Source of the DNA: JABCPE02 sp963520375
GTDB lineage: Bacteria > Bacteroidota > Bacteroidia > Flavobacteriales > Weeksellaceae
Length of the DNA: 37,121 nucleotides
Direction of reading: 5' to 3'
NCBI GenBank assembly: GCA_963520375.1
Contig: CAUQQF010000018.1
Span: 1 to 37,121, forward strand
Part shown: piece by piece, positions 30,169 through 37,121 of the stretch
Layout: each line of letters starts with the position of its first letter
How positions within the stretch are numbered: the stretch's first letter is position 1
Notes under the pieces: generated by a model
The model's input: the letters and a program-made list of their open reading frames with translations, nothing else
The model's database searches: none
Told to the model about the DNA's origin: nothing
Program-made: the position numbers and the translations under genes

Positions 30169-31710
30169 TTAAATCTTACTAAGTAAGTTTCTGAAATTCA
30201 CTTTGTTGTCTATGATTTGTCTCAGTTCAGAAACTGCTACACGCTCCTGCTCCATAGTATCGCGGTGTCTTATCGTTACCGTGTGGTCAGTCAGGGTGTC
30301 ATGGTCTATGGTAATACAGAAAGGCGTTCCTATGGCATCCTGTCTTCTGTATCGCTTACCAATGCTGTCTTTGTCTTCATAGATAAGATTGAAATCATAT
30401 TTCAAATCATTGAATATTTTTTCCGCATATTCTCCCATTCCATCTTTTTTCATCAGCGGTAAGATAGCTGCTTTTACAGGGGCTAGGGCAGGCGGCAAGG
30501 ACAATACCGTTCTCTCTGAACCATCTTCTAAAACTTCATCTTTCAGGCAGTGAGAGAATAGAGCTAAGAACAATCGGTCTAATCCTACTGAAGTTTCCAC
30601 CACATACGGAACATAGCTTTCGTTTCTTTCTGGGTCAAAATATTGTAATTTTTTCCCTGAATATCTTTCGTGAGCAGAAAGGTCAAAATCCGTTCTGGAA
30701 TGAATTCCTTCCAATTCTTTAAACCCAAATGGGAATCTGAATTCTATATCTGCCGCTGCATTGGCATAGTGAGCCAGTTTTTCGTGGTCGTGGAATTTGT
30801 AGTTTTCTTCACCAAGACCAAGGGCAAGGTGCCAGTTTAGTCTCTTTTGTTTCCATTCTTCATAGAATTTTAGTTCCGTTCCTGGCGGCACGAAAAACTG
30901 CATTTCCATTTGTTCAAATTCTCGCATTCTGAAAATAAACTGTCTCGCTACAATTTCATTTCTAAATGCCTTACCAATCTGCGCAATCCCGAAAGGAAGC
31001 TTGTGCCGTGAAGTTTTCTGAACATTCAGATAATTCACAAAAATCCCTTGTGCTGTTTCTGGACGAAGGTAAAGATCCATCGCGTTCTCGGCAGCAGCAC
31101 CTAATTTAGTCCCGAACATCAGGTTAAACTGTCTTACTTCTGTCCAGTTTTTAGAACCTGTGTCTGGGTCGGCTATTTCCAGCTCTTCTATCAGGGCTTT
31201 TACATCGGCTAGGTCGTTATTGTCCAGCGATTTAGCCATTCGGGAAAGAATGGTTTTTTGTTTTTCGCGGTATTCTAATACTTTTGGATTCGTTGAAATG
31301 AACTGAGCCTCATCAAAAGCCTCTCCGAAGCGTTTTTTAGCTTTTTCTATTTCTTTTTGGGCTTTGTCTTCCAGTTTTGCGCAGTAGTCTTCTATCAAGA
31401 CATCGGCGCGGAAACGCTTTTTGCTGTCTTTGTTGTCTATCAGTGGGTCGTTGAAGGCATCCACATGCCCGCTCGCTTTCCAAATGGTAGGGTGCATAAA
31501 AATGGCGCTATCCAGCCCTACAATGTTTTCATTGAGCTGAATCATCGCTTTCCACCAATATTGTTTGATATTGTTTTTTAGTTCTATACCATTTTGTCCG
31601 TAGTCGTATATTGCAGAAAGTCCGTCATAAATCTCACTGGAAGGGAAAATAAATCCATATTCCTTAGCGTGAGAAATCACTTTCTTAAAAACATCTTCTT
31701 GCTTTGCCAT
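30169..31710 (-). CDS. glyS: Glycine--tRNA ligase (dimeric type)
   Basis: This 513-residue class II synthetase is of the alpha2 type found in Bacteroidota and eukaryotes. N-terminal motif 1 region: FIFPSSEIYDGLSAIYDYG. GlyRS blocks: IWKASGHVDAFNDPLID and LRPETAQGIFVNY. Motif 2: GKAFRNEIVARQFIFRMREFEQME. Motif 3: VETSVGLDRLFLALF. C-terminal anticodon-binding domain from about 405: LPPALAPVKAAILPL, then GKRYRRQDAIGTPFCITID and VTIRHRDT. It charges tRNA-Gly in the cytoplasm. The gene stands alone between two terminators. Confidence 0.96.
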   Translation of the reverse strand: MAKQEDVFKKVISHAKEYGFIFPSSEIYDGLSAIYDYGQNGIELKNNIKQYWWKAMIQLNENIVGLDSAIFMHPTIWKASGHVDAFNDPLIDNKDSKKRFRADVLIEDYCAKLEDKAQKEIEKAKKRFGEAFDEAQFISTNPKVLEYREKQKTILSRMAKSLDNNDLADVKALIEELEIADPDTGSKNWTEVRQFNLMFGTKLGAAAENAMDLYLRPETAQGIFVNYLNVQKTSRHKLPFGIAQIGKAFRNEIVARQFIFRMREFEQMEMQFFVPPGTELKFYEEWKQKRLNWHLALGLGEENYKFHDHEKLAHYANAAADIEFRFPFGFKELEGIHSRTDFDLSAHERYSGKKLQYFDPERNESYVPYVVETSVGLDRLFLALFSHCLKDEVLEDGSERTVLSLPPALAPVKAAILPLMKKDGMGEYAEKIFNDLKYDFNLIYEDKDSIGKRYRRQDAIGTPFCITIDHDTLTDHTVTIRHRDTMEQERVAVSELRQIIDNKVNFRNLLSKI

Positions 31711-31726
31711 CGTTAAAAAATTTATG

Positions 31727-31734
31727 CAAAAATA
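31727..31734 (-). promoter_or_regulatory. -7 element of glyS
   Basis: On the minus strand TATTTTTG matches TAnnTTTG exactly, 16 bases before the glyS ATG. The nearest TTTG upstream is 24 bases away, longer than usual. Confidence 0.45.
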
Positions 31735-31761
31735 AGGATTTTAGTTTAATATTCTATACAA

Positions 31762-31796
31762 AAAAACACCCTCTGAATGGAGAGTGTTTTTTATTT
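31762..31796. terminator. Terminator of the 31807-32625 secreted-protein gene
   Basis: Arms 31762-31774 and 31779-31791 pair over 13 positions with one mismatch and one G-T pair. They flank a GAAT loop and have A and T runs outside. Confidence 0.75.
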
Positions 31797-31806
31797 TGAT
31801 TGTTTT

Positions 31807-32625
31807 TTATTCTAACTTTTGTAGGAAATTTTGTAATTGGGTTGTATAAGTAGTATTATTAGGTCCTATTCCTTCAGGCTGACCATTTTGATCAAATTTA
31901 ATTTCAGTGAAATTAACAGCATCTCTTTTACCTACCAATAGAGTAATTACCCAAGTACCATCTACTAGGTTTCCAATAGCAGTACTACCTGAAGTAAACT
32001 CATAAGAACCTATATTAGGATAATCTGCATATATACCCCAATTTGATCCATTTTTTGTTAATAGTACTGTAGCAGGAGCTGTTGTAACACCATATTTATT
32101 ACCACCATGGGCTACACTAGGAGTGTTGCTGCCTCCTCTCAGCATTACTATACCACCACTAGCAGGTGCTGGCATTTTGAAAGAGTAGCTCATAATAGCT
32201 ACGGCATATTTATTATAATCAATACCTGTATCAAATTTTCTAATATAGTCACCATTTACCTTATCAATAGTAAGGGTAAGGATACTCATATTGTGGATAG
32301 GAAGCCCTTTGTATACATCACCTACTTTATCTACTACAAGAGGTCTGTAATCTGTGTAATTGGTAGTAGTTGCTGTATTTCCACCTAAGTCAGCATCCAT
32401 ATCAGAATCCACATTCTTGCTATATATAGGTGCATCTACCAGCCTAAGAAGAGGTTTTCCATCATTGGCAGTAGAGTTTTTTATAGTCAAAGTTCTTGTA
32501 GGGATAGTGGTATTGATTCCTACTTTTTGTCCTGTTTTGCCAGCGGCATTGGTTTTATTGATAGTTTGGGCATTTATAGATACTCCTCCCAATAATAAAC
32601 CTAATAGTAAAATTCTATTTGTCAT
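31807..32625 (-). CDS. Secreted protein of unknown function, 272 aa
   Basis: From the ATG at 32625 the signal peptide MTNRILLLGLLLGGVSINAQ is followed by a mature chain beginning TINKTNAAGKTGQKVGINTT. The VGINT-x-PT-x-TL pattern (INTTIPTRTLTIKNS) is common at the N-terminus of flavobacterial surface or appendage-like proteins. The rest is rich in Gly, Thr, Asn and Asp with predicted beta structure (ASGGIVMLRGG, NWGIYADYPNIGSYEF, GTWVITLLVGK). There are no cysteines and no sorting domain. The earlier Met at 32727 lies across the ykgJ stop and the promoter. No function is assigned. Confidence 0.75.
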   Translation of the reverse strand: MTNRILLLGLLLGGVSINAQTINKTNAAGKTGQKVGINTTIPTRTLTIKNSTANDGKPLLRLVDAPIYSKNVDSDMDADLGGNTATTTNYTDYRPLVVDKVGDVYKGLPIHNMSILTLTIDKVNGDYIRKFDTGIDYNKYAVAIMSYSFKMPAPASGGIVMLRGGSNTPSVAHGGNKYGVTTAPATVLLTKNGSNWGIYADYPNIGSYEFTSGSTAIGNLVDGTWVITLLVGKRDAVNFTEIKFDQNGQPEGIGPNNTTYTTQLQNFLQKLE

Positions 32626-32644
32626 AAGTGTAAATTTAAGGTGG

Positions 32645-32652
32645 CAAAGATA
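32645..32652 (-). promoter_or_regulatory. -7 element of the secreted-protein gene
   Basis: On the minus strand TATCTTTG is an exact TAnnTTTG match, 19 bases before the ATG at 32625. It supports that start over the frame's upstream Met. Confidence 0.5.
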
Positions 32653-32726
32653 CAATAAAAAATTAAAATGAAAAAATGAATATATAAATTGTATCAATTG
32701 TTGCCATTGACAAAATTTAGAAAGCA

Positions 32727-33245
32727 TTATTTCTGCATTCTTTTCATCATTTTCTCTACGAAGAGATAGGCAGCAGGGCAGATGATGGTGTTTTTAATCG
32801 TGAGATGATTGATTTGGTAGATTTTCTTGCGGTCGGTATGTGGATATTCGCGGCAGGCTTTTGGGCGGATATCGTAGATAAGGCAGGTGTTATCCTCTGC
32901 GAGAAAAGGGCAGGGCAGGCATTGCAGAACCTTGTCATTGTCCTCATCTACGCGGAGATATTTCTTCTCAAAATCAGCAGGAGAAAGGCGTAAATGTTTA
33001 GAAATCCGCTCTATATCTTTTTCTGTAAAGAGCGGGCCTGTGGTTTTGCAGCAGTTGGCACAGCTGAGGCAGTCTATCTCATTGAAAACCTCTTCGTGAG
33101 TTTCCAAAGCGATGTAGTCCAGATTCTTAGGTGGCTTCTTTTTCAGATTGTCTAAGAATTTTTTGTGTTCTTTTTGTTTGGCTTGTGCTTGTTTTTTATA
33201 AAAATCTAAATCCAATTTTTGCTCATTATTTCCGCAAAAGTACAT
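32727..33245 (-). CDS. YkgJ-family cysteine cluster protein
   Basis: This protein carries the YkgJ (zinc/iron-chelating) pattern: CLSCANCC (Cys59, 62, 65, 66), CLPCPFL (Cys109, 112), then CLIYDIRPKACREYP (Cys121, 131) and Cys156. These probably bind an iron-sulfur cluster or zinc. The N-terminal 50 residues are a charged helix. The role of the family is not established. The start is doubtful: a perfect -7 element TACTTTTG covers codons 2-4 (plus 33235-33242), so the mRNA may begin after this ATG and translation may use the TTG at 33215 (162 aa). It lies just after the S46 peptidase terminator. Confidence 0.85.
   Translation of the reverse strand: MYFCGNNEQKLDLDFYKKQAQAKQKEHKKFLDNLKKKPPKNLDYIALETHEEVFNEIDCLSCANCCKTTGPLFTEKDIERISKHLRLSPADFEKKYLRVDEDNDKVLQCLPCPFLAEDNTCLIYDIRPKACREYPHTDRKKIYQINHLTIKNTIICPAAYLFVEKMMKRMQK
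33235..33242 (-). promoter_or_regulatory. -7-like element inside the annotated start of the ykgJ-family gene
   Basis: On the minus strand TACTTTTG matches TAnnTTTG exactly but overlaps codons 2-4 of the longest reading frame. No TTTG at -33 is seen, because the upstream sequence is the terminator of the previous gene. Confidence 0.35.
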
Positions 33246-33247
33246 AA

Positions 33248-33280
33248 AAAAATCTACGAGAAAATTTCCCGTAGATTTTT
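33248..33280 (-). terminator. Terminator of the S46 peptidase gene
   Basis: AAAAATCTACG (33248-33258) and CGTAGATTTTT (33270-33280) form a perfect 11-bp stem. On the minus strand the stem is followed by a T run. Confidence 0.85.
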
Positions 33281-33298
33281 ATAATTATCATGAAAAAA

Positions 33299-35422
33299 CT
33301 ATTTCACGATTGTCATTTCATCGATGAGGTGTTTAGCACCAGCGTATTTGTCAATTACCCAAAGCACAAAACGAGCATCCACATTGATGGTTCTTTGTAG
33401 AGCTGGTTCGAAAACGATATCTCCGCTCAGCGCTTCGCTGTTTCCATCGAAGGCAAGACCGATAAGGTGTCCTTCAGCATTGATGATAGGCGAACCAGAG
33501 TTTCCTCCTGTGATGTCATTATTAGAAAGGAAATTCACCGGAAGGTATCCTTTTTTGTCTTTGTATTGTCCGTAGTCTTTCTTTTTATAAAGGTCAAGAA
33601 GTCTTTGCGGAAGGTCAAATTCCTCATCGCCTTTTTTGTATTTAGCTACCATTCCTGTAAGGTCTGTGTAGTAGTTGTCTTTCACGCCGTGGTATTTTCT
33701 GTCTTTTCTGAAAGGTAGTTTGTCCACAGAACCATAGGTAAGTCTCATAGTAGAGTTAGCGTCAGGGTAGAATTTCTTGTTAGGGTGAGATTTTCTAAGT
33801 CCGTCCAAGAAAAGTCTAGTGTTTTCTGCAAATTTCTCTTCATCTTGGTTGTGTTTATTTGCATTCATCTGAGCTTCAGCTACTAAAATAGAAGAGAACT
33901 GATATAATGGGTCTTCCTCTAATTTTTGTTTTTTAGGATTGTTGATAAAGTTCAAAACATTTTCCTTAGAAGCAAAAATACCATTAAGAGGAATTTCATT
34001 TAGATTACTAAATCTGATGACAGGTAGCTGGTGTTTCGCATCTACTTTGTTTTTGTAAAGAGTAAGCAGTGTCACGAAAAGGTCAGCTTCTACCTGTGGA
34101 TGAAAGTCTTCGTAGATGCTTTCCACTTCTTTGATTAGTTTTGCTTTCATAGCAGCCTGTCCGTTCGCATCTTGGTCAGCATAAACAGCCAATTTGTTTC
34201 CTAATACATACGGCATATTTATGTAAGCAGCTCTTCTGCTCATCAGTCTTAGATAGTTCAGCTCTACATTTCTTTCGTTAGTTTTTGCGTAGTATTCTTC
34301 TATTTCTTTCAGAACATTACCATAAGTTGCTTTGTTTTCTGGCTTATCAGCCCACGCTTGGAATACTTTTTCCAAATCTTGTTTCGCATTGATAGTTTTG
34401 TTTTTCAAAACCGCTTCTATCGTTCCAGCTCTGTTTTTCCAGTAATTAGCCGTGCTGGAATAAGAACTTGCGTAGTCCAGACGGATAGCTTGGTCTTTGT
34501 CCATGTATTTTTTCATCACATCCATAGCTGCTTTAGAAGCATCTACCCAAGCTGGATAATCTTTGGTAATCAACTGGTTGATTCCATAAGAAGTCAAATA
34601 TCTGTTTGTTCTCCCTGGATATCCCACAATCATTGTGAAATCATTAGGTTTGATACCTTTTAGAGAAACAGGCAAGTGGTGTTTAGGTTTTAGTGGAACA
34701 TTGTTTGGAGAGTATTCCGCTGGGTTCCCGTTCGCATCTGCATACACTCTGAAAACCGCAAAATCTCCTGTGTGTCTTGGCCATTCCCAGTTGTCTGTAT
34801 CTCCACCGAATTTCCCAATAGAGTTGGTAGGCGTTCCTACTAATCTGATGTCTTTATAGTCTTGATAAACAAAATAATAGAACTCATTTCCATTGAAGAA
34901 AGAACGAACAACTACGGTGTATTTTCCGTTTTCGCTATTTTCTTTTTCAATCGCTTTAAATTCCTGATTGATGATGTCTTGTCTCTGGCTTGCAGATATT
35001 TGGTTGTTCAGCTTGGAGTTTATTCTTTCCGTAGCATCTCCCATTCTTACTAAGAATCTCACATACAGGTCTTTAGCGTGAAGTTCTTCTTTTTTATTCA
35101 TCGCCCAAAAACCATTGGTCAAGTGGTCTTTCTGTGGCGTAGAAAGCGCTGCAATAGAGCCGTATCCACAGTGGTGGTTGGTAAAGATAAGCCCTTCTTT
35201 AGACACGATTTCTCCAGTACAAAAACCGCCAAAACTTACGATGGCATCTTTCAAACTAGAATTGTTTACTGAATAGATTTCCTCTGGGGTCAGTTTCAGC
35301 CCTTGTTTCTGCATATCTACGCCATTCAGCCTTTTGATAAGCATCATAAGCCACATTCCTTCATCAGCTTTTGCTGGAATAAAACTCAGAATGAAGGCAG
35401 CTAATAAAAATAGTCGTTTCAT
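33299..35422 (-). CDS. S46-family dipeptidyl-peptidase (DPP7/DPP11-like)
   Basis: This exported 707-residue peptidase (signal peptide MKRLFLLAAFILSFIPAKA) removes dipeptides from peptide N-termini in the periplasm and so supplies amino acids for growth. It has the split chymotrypsin-like triad of family S46: His84 in TNHHCGYGS, Asp220 in RHTGDFAVFRVY, and Ser642 in TGGNSGSPI. The N-terminal DEGMWLM is the typical mature start. A helical regulatory domain spans about 265-560. Gly667 in EALSGDIVF seems to align with the residue that is Gly in DPP7 and Arg in the Asp/Glu-specific DPP11, which suggests a DPP7-like preference for hydrophobic residues. That alignment is by eye. Confidence 0.93.
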   Translation of the reverse strand: MKRLFLLAAFILSFIPAKADEGMWLMMLIKRLNGVDMQKQGLKLTPEEIYSVNNSSLKDAIVSFGGFCTGEIVSKEGLIFTNHHCGYGSIAALSTPQKDHLTNGFWAMNKKEELHAKDLYVRFLVRMGDATERINSKLNNQISASQRQDIINQEFKAIEKENSENGKYTVVVRSFFNGNEFYYFVYQDYKDIRLVGTPTNSIGKFGGDTDNWEWPRHTGDFAVFRVYADANGNPAEYSPNNVPLKPKHHLPVSLKGIKPNDFTMIVGYPGRTNRYLTSYGINQLITKDYPAWVDASKAAMDVMKKYMDKDQAIRLDYASSYSSTANYWKNRAGTIEAVLKNKTINAKQDLEKVFQAWADKPENKATYGNVLKEIEEYYAKTNERNVELNYLRLMSRRAAYINMPYVLGNKLAVYADQDANGQAAMKAKLIKEVESIYEDFHPQVEADLFVTLLTLYKNKVDAKHQLPVIRFSNLNEIPLNGIFASKENVLNFINNPKKQKLEEDPLYQFSSILVAEAQMNANKHNQDEEKFAENTRLFLDGLRKSHPNKKFYPDANSTMRLTYGSVDKLPFRKDRKYHGVKDNYYTDLTGMVAKYKKGDEEFDLPQRLLDLYKKKDYGQYKDKKGYLPVNFLSNNDITGGNSGSPIINAEGHLIGLAFDGNSEALSGDIVFEPALQRTINVDARFVLWVIDKYAGAKHLIDEMTIVK

Positions 35423-35545
35423 TTTTAGTAAAAAATTAAATTAATGGGCTAAATTTAAGAATTTAAAATGATTTAAAGCGATTATTTTTTCTTTTTTACA
35501 AATAAAAAACATTAAATCCTATCCCAAAGAGTAGGAATTATATCT

Positions 35546-35553
35546 TACCTTTG
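35546..35553 (+). promoter_or_regulatory. -7 element of pdxH
   Basis: TACCTTTG matches TAnnTTTG exactly, 25 bases before the ATG at 35579. No TTTG lies at the usual -33 distance. The AT-rich stretch 35423-35545 upstream holds no gene. Confidence 0.5.
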
Positions 35554-35578
35554 TAGTATAAATTGTAAATATTAAAAT

Positions 35579-36220
35579 ATGGAAAACTTACATGACAAAC
35601 GCCAAGTCTACGAGCAGTTCGAACTTCATGACCACGAAGTGAAGGAAAACCCAATGGAGCATTTCAAGGAATGGTTTGCAGATGCGGACAAACATCCTGG
35701 TATTTTTGAGGCTAATGCTATGATTCTCTCTACAATAGATGATGACGGCTGTCCTAGAACCAGAGCCATGCTTTTGAAAAGCTACAGCAAAGAAGGTTTT
35801 GTATTTTATACCAATTATAACAGTAAAAAAGGGAAATCTATTGACAAAAATAAGGTAGCTTGTCTCTACTTCTTTTGGCCGGCTCTAGAGCGCCAGGTAA
35901 TGATAAAAGCAAGACTAGAAAAAGTTTCGCCAGAGATGTCGGATGAATATTTTGCATCGAGACCCAGAGGAAGCAGATTAGGGGCTTGGGCTTCTGAACA
36001 AGGCGAAGAAATCCCTAGCAAAGCTTATTTAGCCCAAAAATTGCAAGATTTAGAAAAAGAATTTGAAGGGAAAGAAGTGACACGACCGCCACACTGGGGA
36101 GGATATCTTGCCAAGCCGTATGAAATAGAATTTTGGCAGGGAAGACCTAACCGTCTGCATGACAGGATAGTGTACCAGTTCCAAGATGGTAAATGGAAAA
36201 CATCAAGATTAGCTCCTTAA
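35579..36220 (+). CDS. pdxH: Pyridoxamine 5'-phosphate oxidase
   Basis: PdxH is the FMN-dependent oxidase that makes pyridoxal 5'-phosphate from pyridoxine or pyridoxamine phosphate. The 213-residue length is standard. Family blocks include RTRAMLLKSYSKEGFVFYTNY (substrate and FMN contacts), ARLEKVSPEMSDEYFASRPRGSR, then RPPHWGGY, and the C-terminal signature EFWQGRPNRLHDR ending in SRLAP. It is a cytoplasmic dimer. The gene is a single unit with its own -7 element and a terminator that overlaps its stop codon. Confidence 0.97.
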   Translation: MENLHDKRQVYEQFELHDHEVKENPMEHFKEWFADADKHPGIFEANAMILSTIDDDGCPRTRAMLLKSYSKEGFVFYTNYNSKKGKSIDKNKVACLYFFWPALERQVMIKARLEKVSPEMSDEYFASRPRGSRLGAWASEQGEEIPSKAYLAQKLQDLEKEFEGKEVTRPPHWGGYLAKPYEIEFWQGRPNRLHDRIVYQFQDGKWKTSRLAP

Positions 36221-36236
36221 AAAAGGGGCTTTTTTA
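36211..36236. terminator. Terminator overlapping the end of pdxH
   Basis: AGCTCCTT (36211-36218) pairs with AAGGGGCT (36223-36230), one G-T pair, with an AAAA loop and a following TTTTTT. The left arm contains the last two codons of pdxH and the stop codon begins at its end. Confidence 0.75.
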
Positions 36237-36758
36237 ATTAAGAAAAACATCTATCAGCCCTTCTGGAAGTTCCATTTTGATGAATTTTTCATCTCTATTT
36301 ACTTCTAAAATCCATTCTTTTACGATAGGAATGATGACTTCTTTCTGAGCCAAGTCTAAAATGAAATAATGTTGAGCGGTCTGGTCATTTACAGAAACGA
36401 TGTTTCCGCAGGTTTTTCCATCTTTTTCTAAAATTTCAAAACCAATAACTTCGTGATAATAAAACTGATTTCCACTCAGTTTTGGAAGAGTAGAAAGCGG
36501 AAGAAATACATTTTTACCAATAAGTTGTTCCACCAGCGCTTCTGAGGAGTTTTTGAAAAGAATATTGAGAGAATCTTGTTTACTCCAAATGATTTTTTCA
36601 ATAAAAAACGGAACCAATAGTCCGTTGATTTCAACGAATATTGATTCCAATTTTTTATAAATTTCGGGTTGGTCTGTATCTAATTTTAAAATCAGATTTC
36701 CCGAAAGACCGTGCTTACGAGTAATTTTGCCTAAAAAATAGCAATCTTCTTTTTGCAT
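36234..36758 (-). CDS. rimM: Ribosome maturation factor RimM
   Basis: RimM binds ribosomal protein S19 and helps mature the head of the 30S subunit. The 174-residue protein has the N-terminal RimM barrel (CYFLGKITRKHGLSGNLILKLDTD, about 6-29) and the C-terminal PRC-barrel-like half (YYHEVIGFEILEKDGKTCGNIV, then HYFILDL, and VIIPIVKEWILEVNRDEKFIKMELPEGLIDVF). It starts 12 bases after the rpsP stop codon, which reproduces the usual rpsP-rimM operon. Confidence 0.95.
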   Translation of the reverse strand: MQKEDCYFLGKITRKHGLSGNLILKLDTDQPEIYKKLESIFVEINGLLVPFFIEKIIWSKQDSLNILFKNSSEALVEQLIGKNVFLPLSTLPKLSGNQFYYHEVIGFEILEKDGKTCGNIVSVNDQTAQHYFILDLAQKEVIIPIVKEWILEVNRDEKFIKMELPEGLIDVFLN

Positions 36759-36770
36759 CGGTAAGTTTTT

Positions 36771-37121
36771 TTAAGCTTCAGTTTCTTCAGCAGGTGCATC
36801 TCCTTCAGCTTCTACAGCAGGAGCTTCTTCTACTGGTGCTTCAGCAGCCTCAGCAGCAGCTTTTGCTTCTTCTTCAGCTTGTTTTTTAGCGTTGATTCTT
36901 GCTTCATTAGCTTTGTTTTCAACTTCTAAAGCAGCTTTTTTAGCATTATCTTTAGATTTAGCTAAACCATCTTTTTTACCTTGGATTTTAGCTTCTTTTT
37001 CAGCTAACCAAGTATTAAATCTTTTTTCAGCTTCAGCTTCACTGAAAGCTCCTTTAGCAACTCCTCCTTGAAGGTGTTTTTTGTAAAGAGCACCTTTGTA
37101 AGAAAGGATAGCTCTAGCAGT
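36771..37121 (-). CDS. rpsP: 30S ribosomal protein S16, 5' end cut by the window edge
   Basis: 116 codons and the TAA stop are visible; the N-terminus lies beyond 37121. The visible start TARAILSYKGALYKKHLQGG and SEAEAEKRFNTWLAEKEAKI match the second half of S16. After about 70 visible residues the protein changes into an Ala/Glu/Lys-rich low-complexity tail (NKANEARINAKKQAEEEAKA, then repeats of AEAPVEEAP and ending AEETEA). Such long C-terminal extensions are usual in flavobacterial S16 and absent from E. coli S16. It heads an operon with rimM. Confidence 0.93.
   Translation of the reverse strand, partial: TARAILSYKGALYKKHLQGGVAKGAFSEAEAEKRFNTWLAEKEAKIQGKKDGLAKSKDNAKKAALEVENKANEARINAKKQAEEEAKAAAEAAEAPVEEAPAVEAEGDAPAEETEA

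Noticed and set aside
1..37121. CRISPR array, insertion sequence, prophage or integrase-linked attachment site.
   Set aside because: No regularly spaced direct repeats, transposase, integrase or phage structural genes were seen anywhere in the window.

Overview
The window is a low-GC chromosomal segment from a member of the Bacteroidota, class Flavobacteriia, most likely the Weeksellaceae (Chryseobacterium / Kaistella / Riemerella-like). The evidence is a SusC/SusD pair, S46 dipeptidyl-peptidase, BshC (bacillithiol), a GYDIA-type GHMP kinase, CCDC81-like HU domains, DUF4241, secreted proteins with Ala-Gln signal cleavage sites, A-rich ribosome-binding regions with no clear Shine-Dalgarno, and repeated promoter motifs of the Bacteroidota type (TTTG about 20 bases before TAnnTTTG). 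The genus is inferred.

Layout. 33-954 (minus): two small unknown genes, one a lipoprotein. 1115-2617 (plus): a DUF3592-like membrane protein and a deoxyhypusine-synthase-family enzyme that is probably a homospermidine synthase. 2670-6150: a cassette of slipin, a tRNA-like element, the RNA ligase RtcB, and a divergent WYL regulator. 6199-13002 (minus): seven co-directional genes (HU-CCDC81-like membrane protein, 2-hydroxyacid dehydrogenase, beta-lactamase-fold lipoprotein, Ig-like lipoprotein, PKD-like secreted protein, alpha/beta hydrolase, DUF4241). 13190-17491 (plus): an orphan SusC/SusD nutrient uptake pair. 17532-26925 (plus): putative porin, bshC, a LysM plus periplasmic-binding-fold protein, fabD, GYDIA kinase, pckA and a small membrane protein. 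26934-27840 (minus): dtd and a Rieske-like lipoprotein. 27953-30118 (plus): greA, a HIT protein and clpX. 30169-35422 (minus): glyS, a secreted protein, a YkgJ cysteine-cluster protein and an S46 peptidase. 35579-36220 (plus): pdxH. 36234-37121 (minus): rimM and the 3' part of rpsP.

Most of the window is core housekeeping: translation quality control (Dtd, GlyS, RimM, S16), transcription elongation (GreA), proteolysis (ClpX), lipid, thiol and cofactor synthesis (FabD, BshC, PdxH) and gluconeogenesis (PckA). PckA and the S46 peptidase fit an organism that lives largely on peptides.

The most interesting region is 2670-6150. A canonical T-arm (GGGGG, loop TTCGAGT, CCCTC), a UUCG-capped hairpin before it, tRNA-like D-arm positions and a perfect 10-bp inverted repeat lie on the minus strand between rtcB and a slipin gene. 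A WYL-domain regulator is transcribed divergently over a dyad. RtcB, slipin and tRNA-like RNAs are known partners in RtcR-controlled RNA-repair operons of proteobacteria. Here Rsr, RtcA and RtcR are absent from the window and a WYL protein takes the regulator's place. I infer a Bacteroidota version of an RNA-damage repair or defence cassette with its own tRNA-like RNA. Other items worth a look are a 13-bp terminator-like hairpin that contains the porin start codon, overlapping divergent promoters before greA, and a possible leaderless GYDIA kinase transcript.
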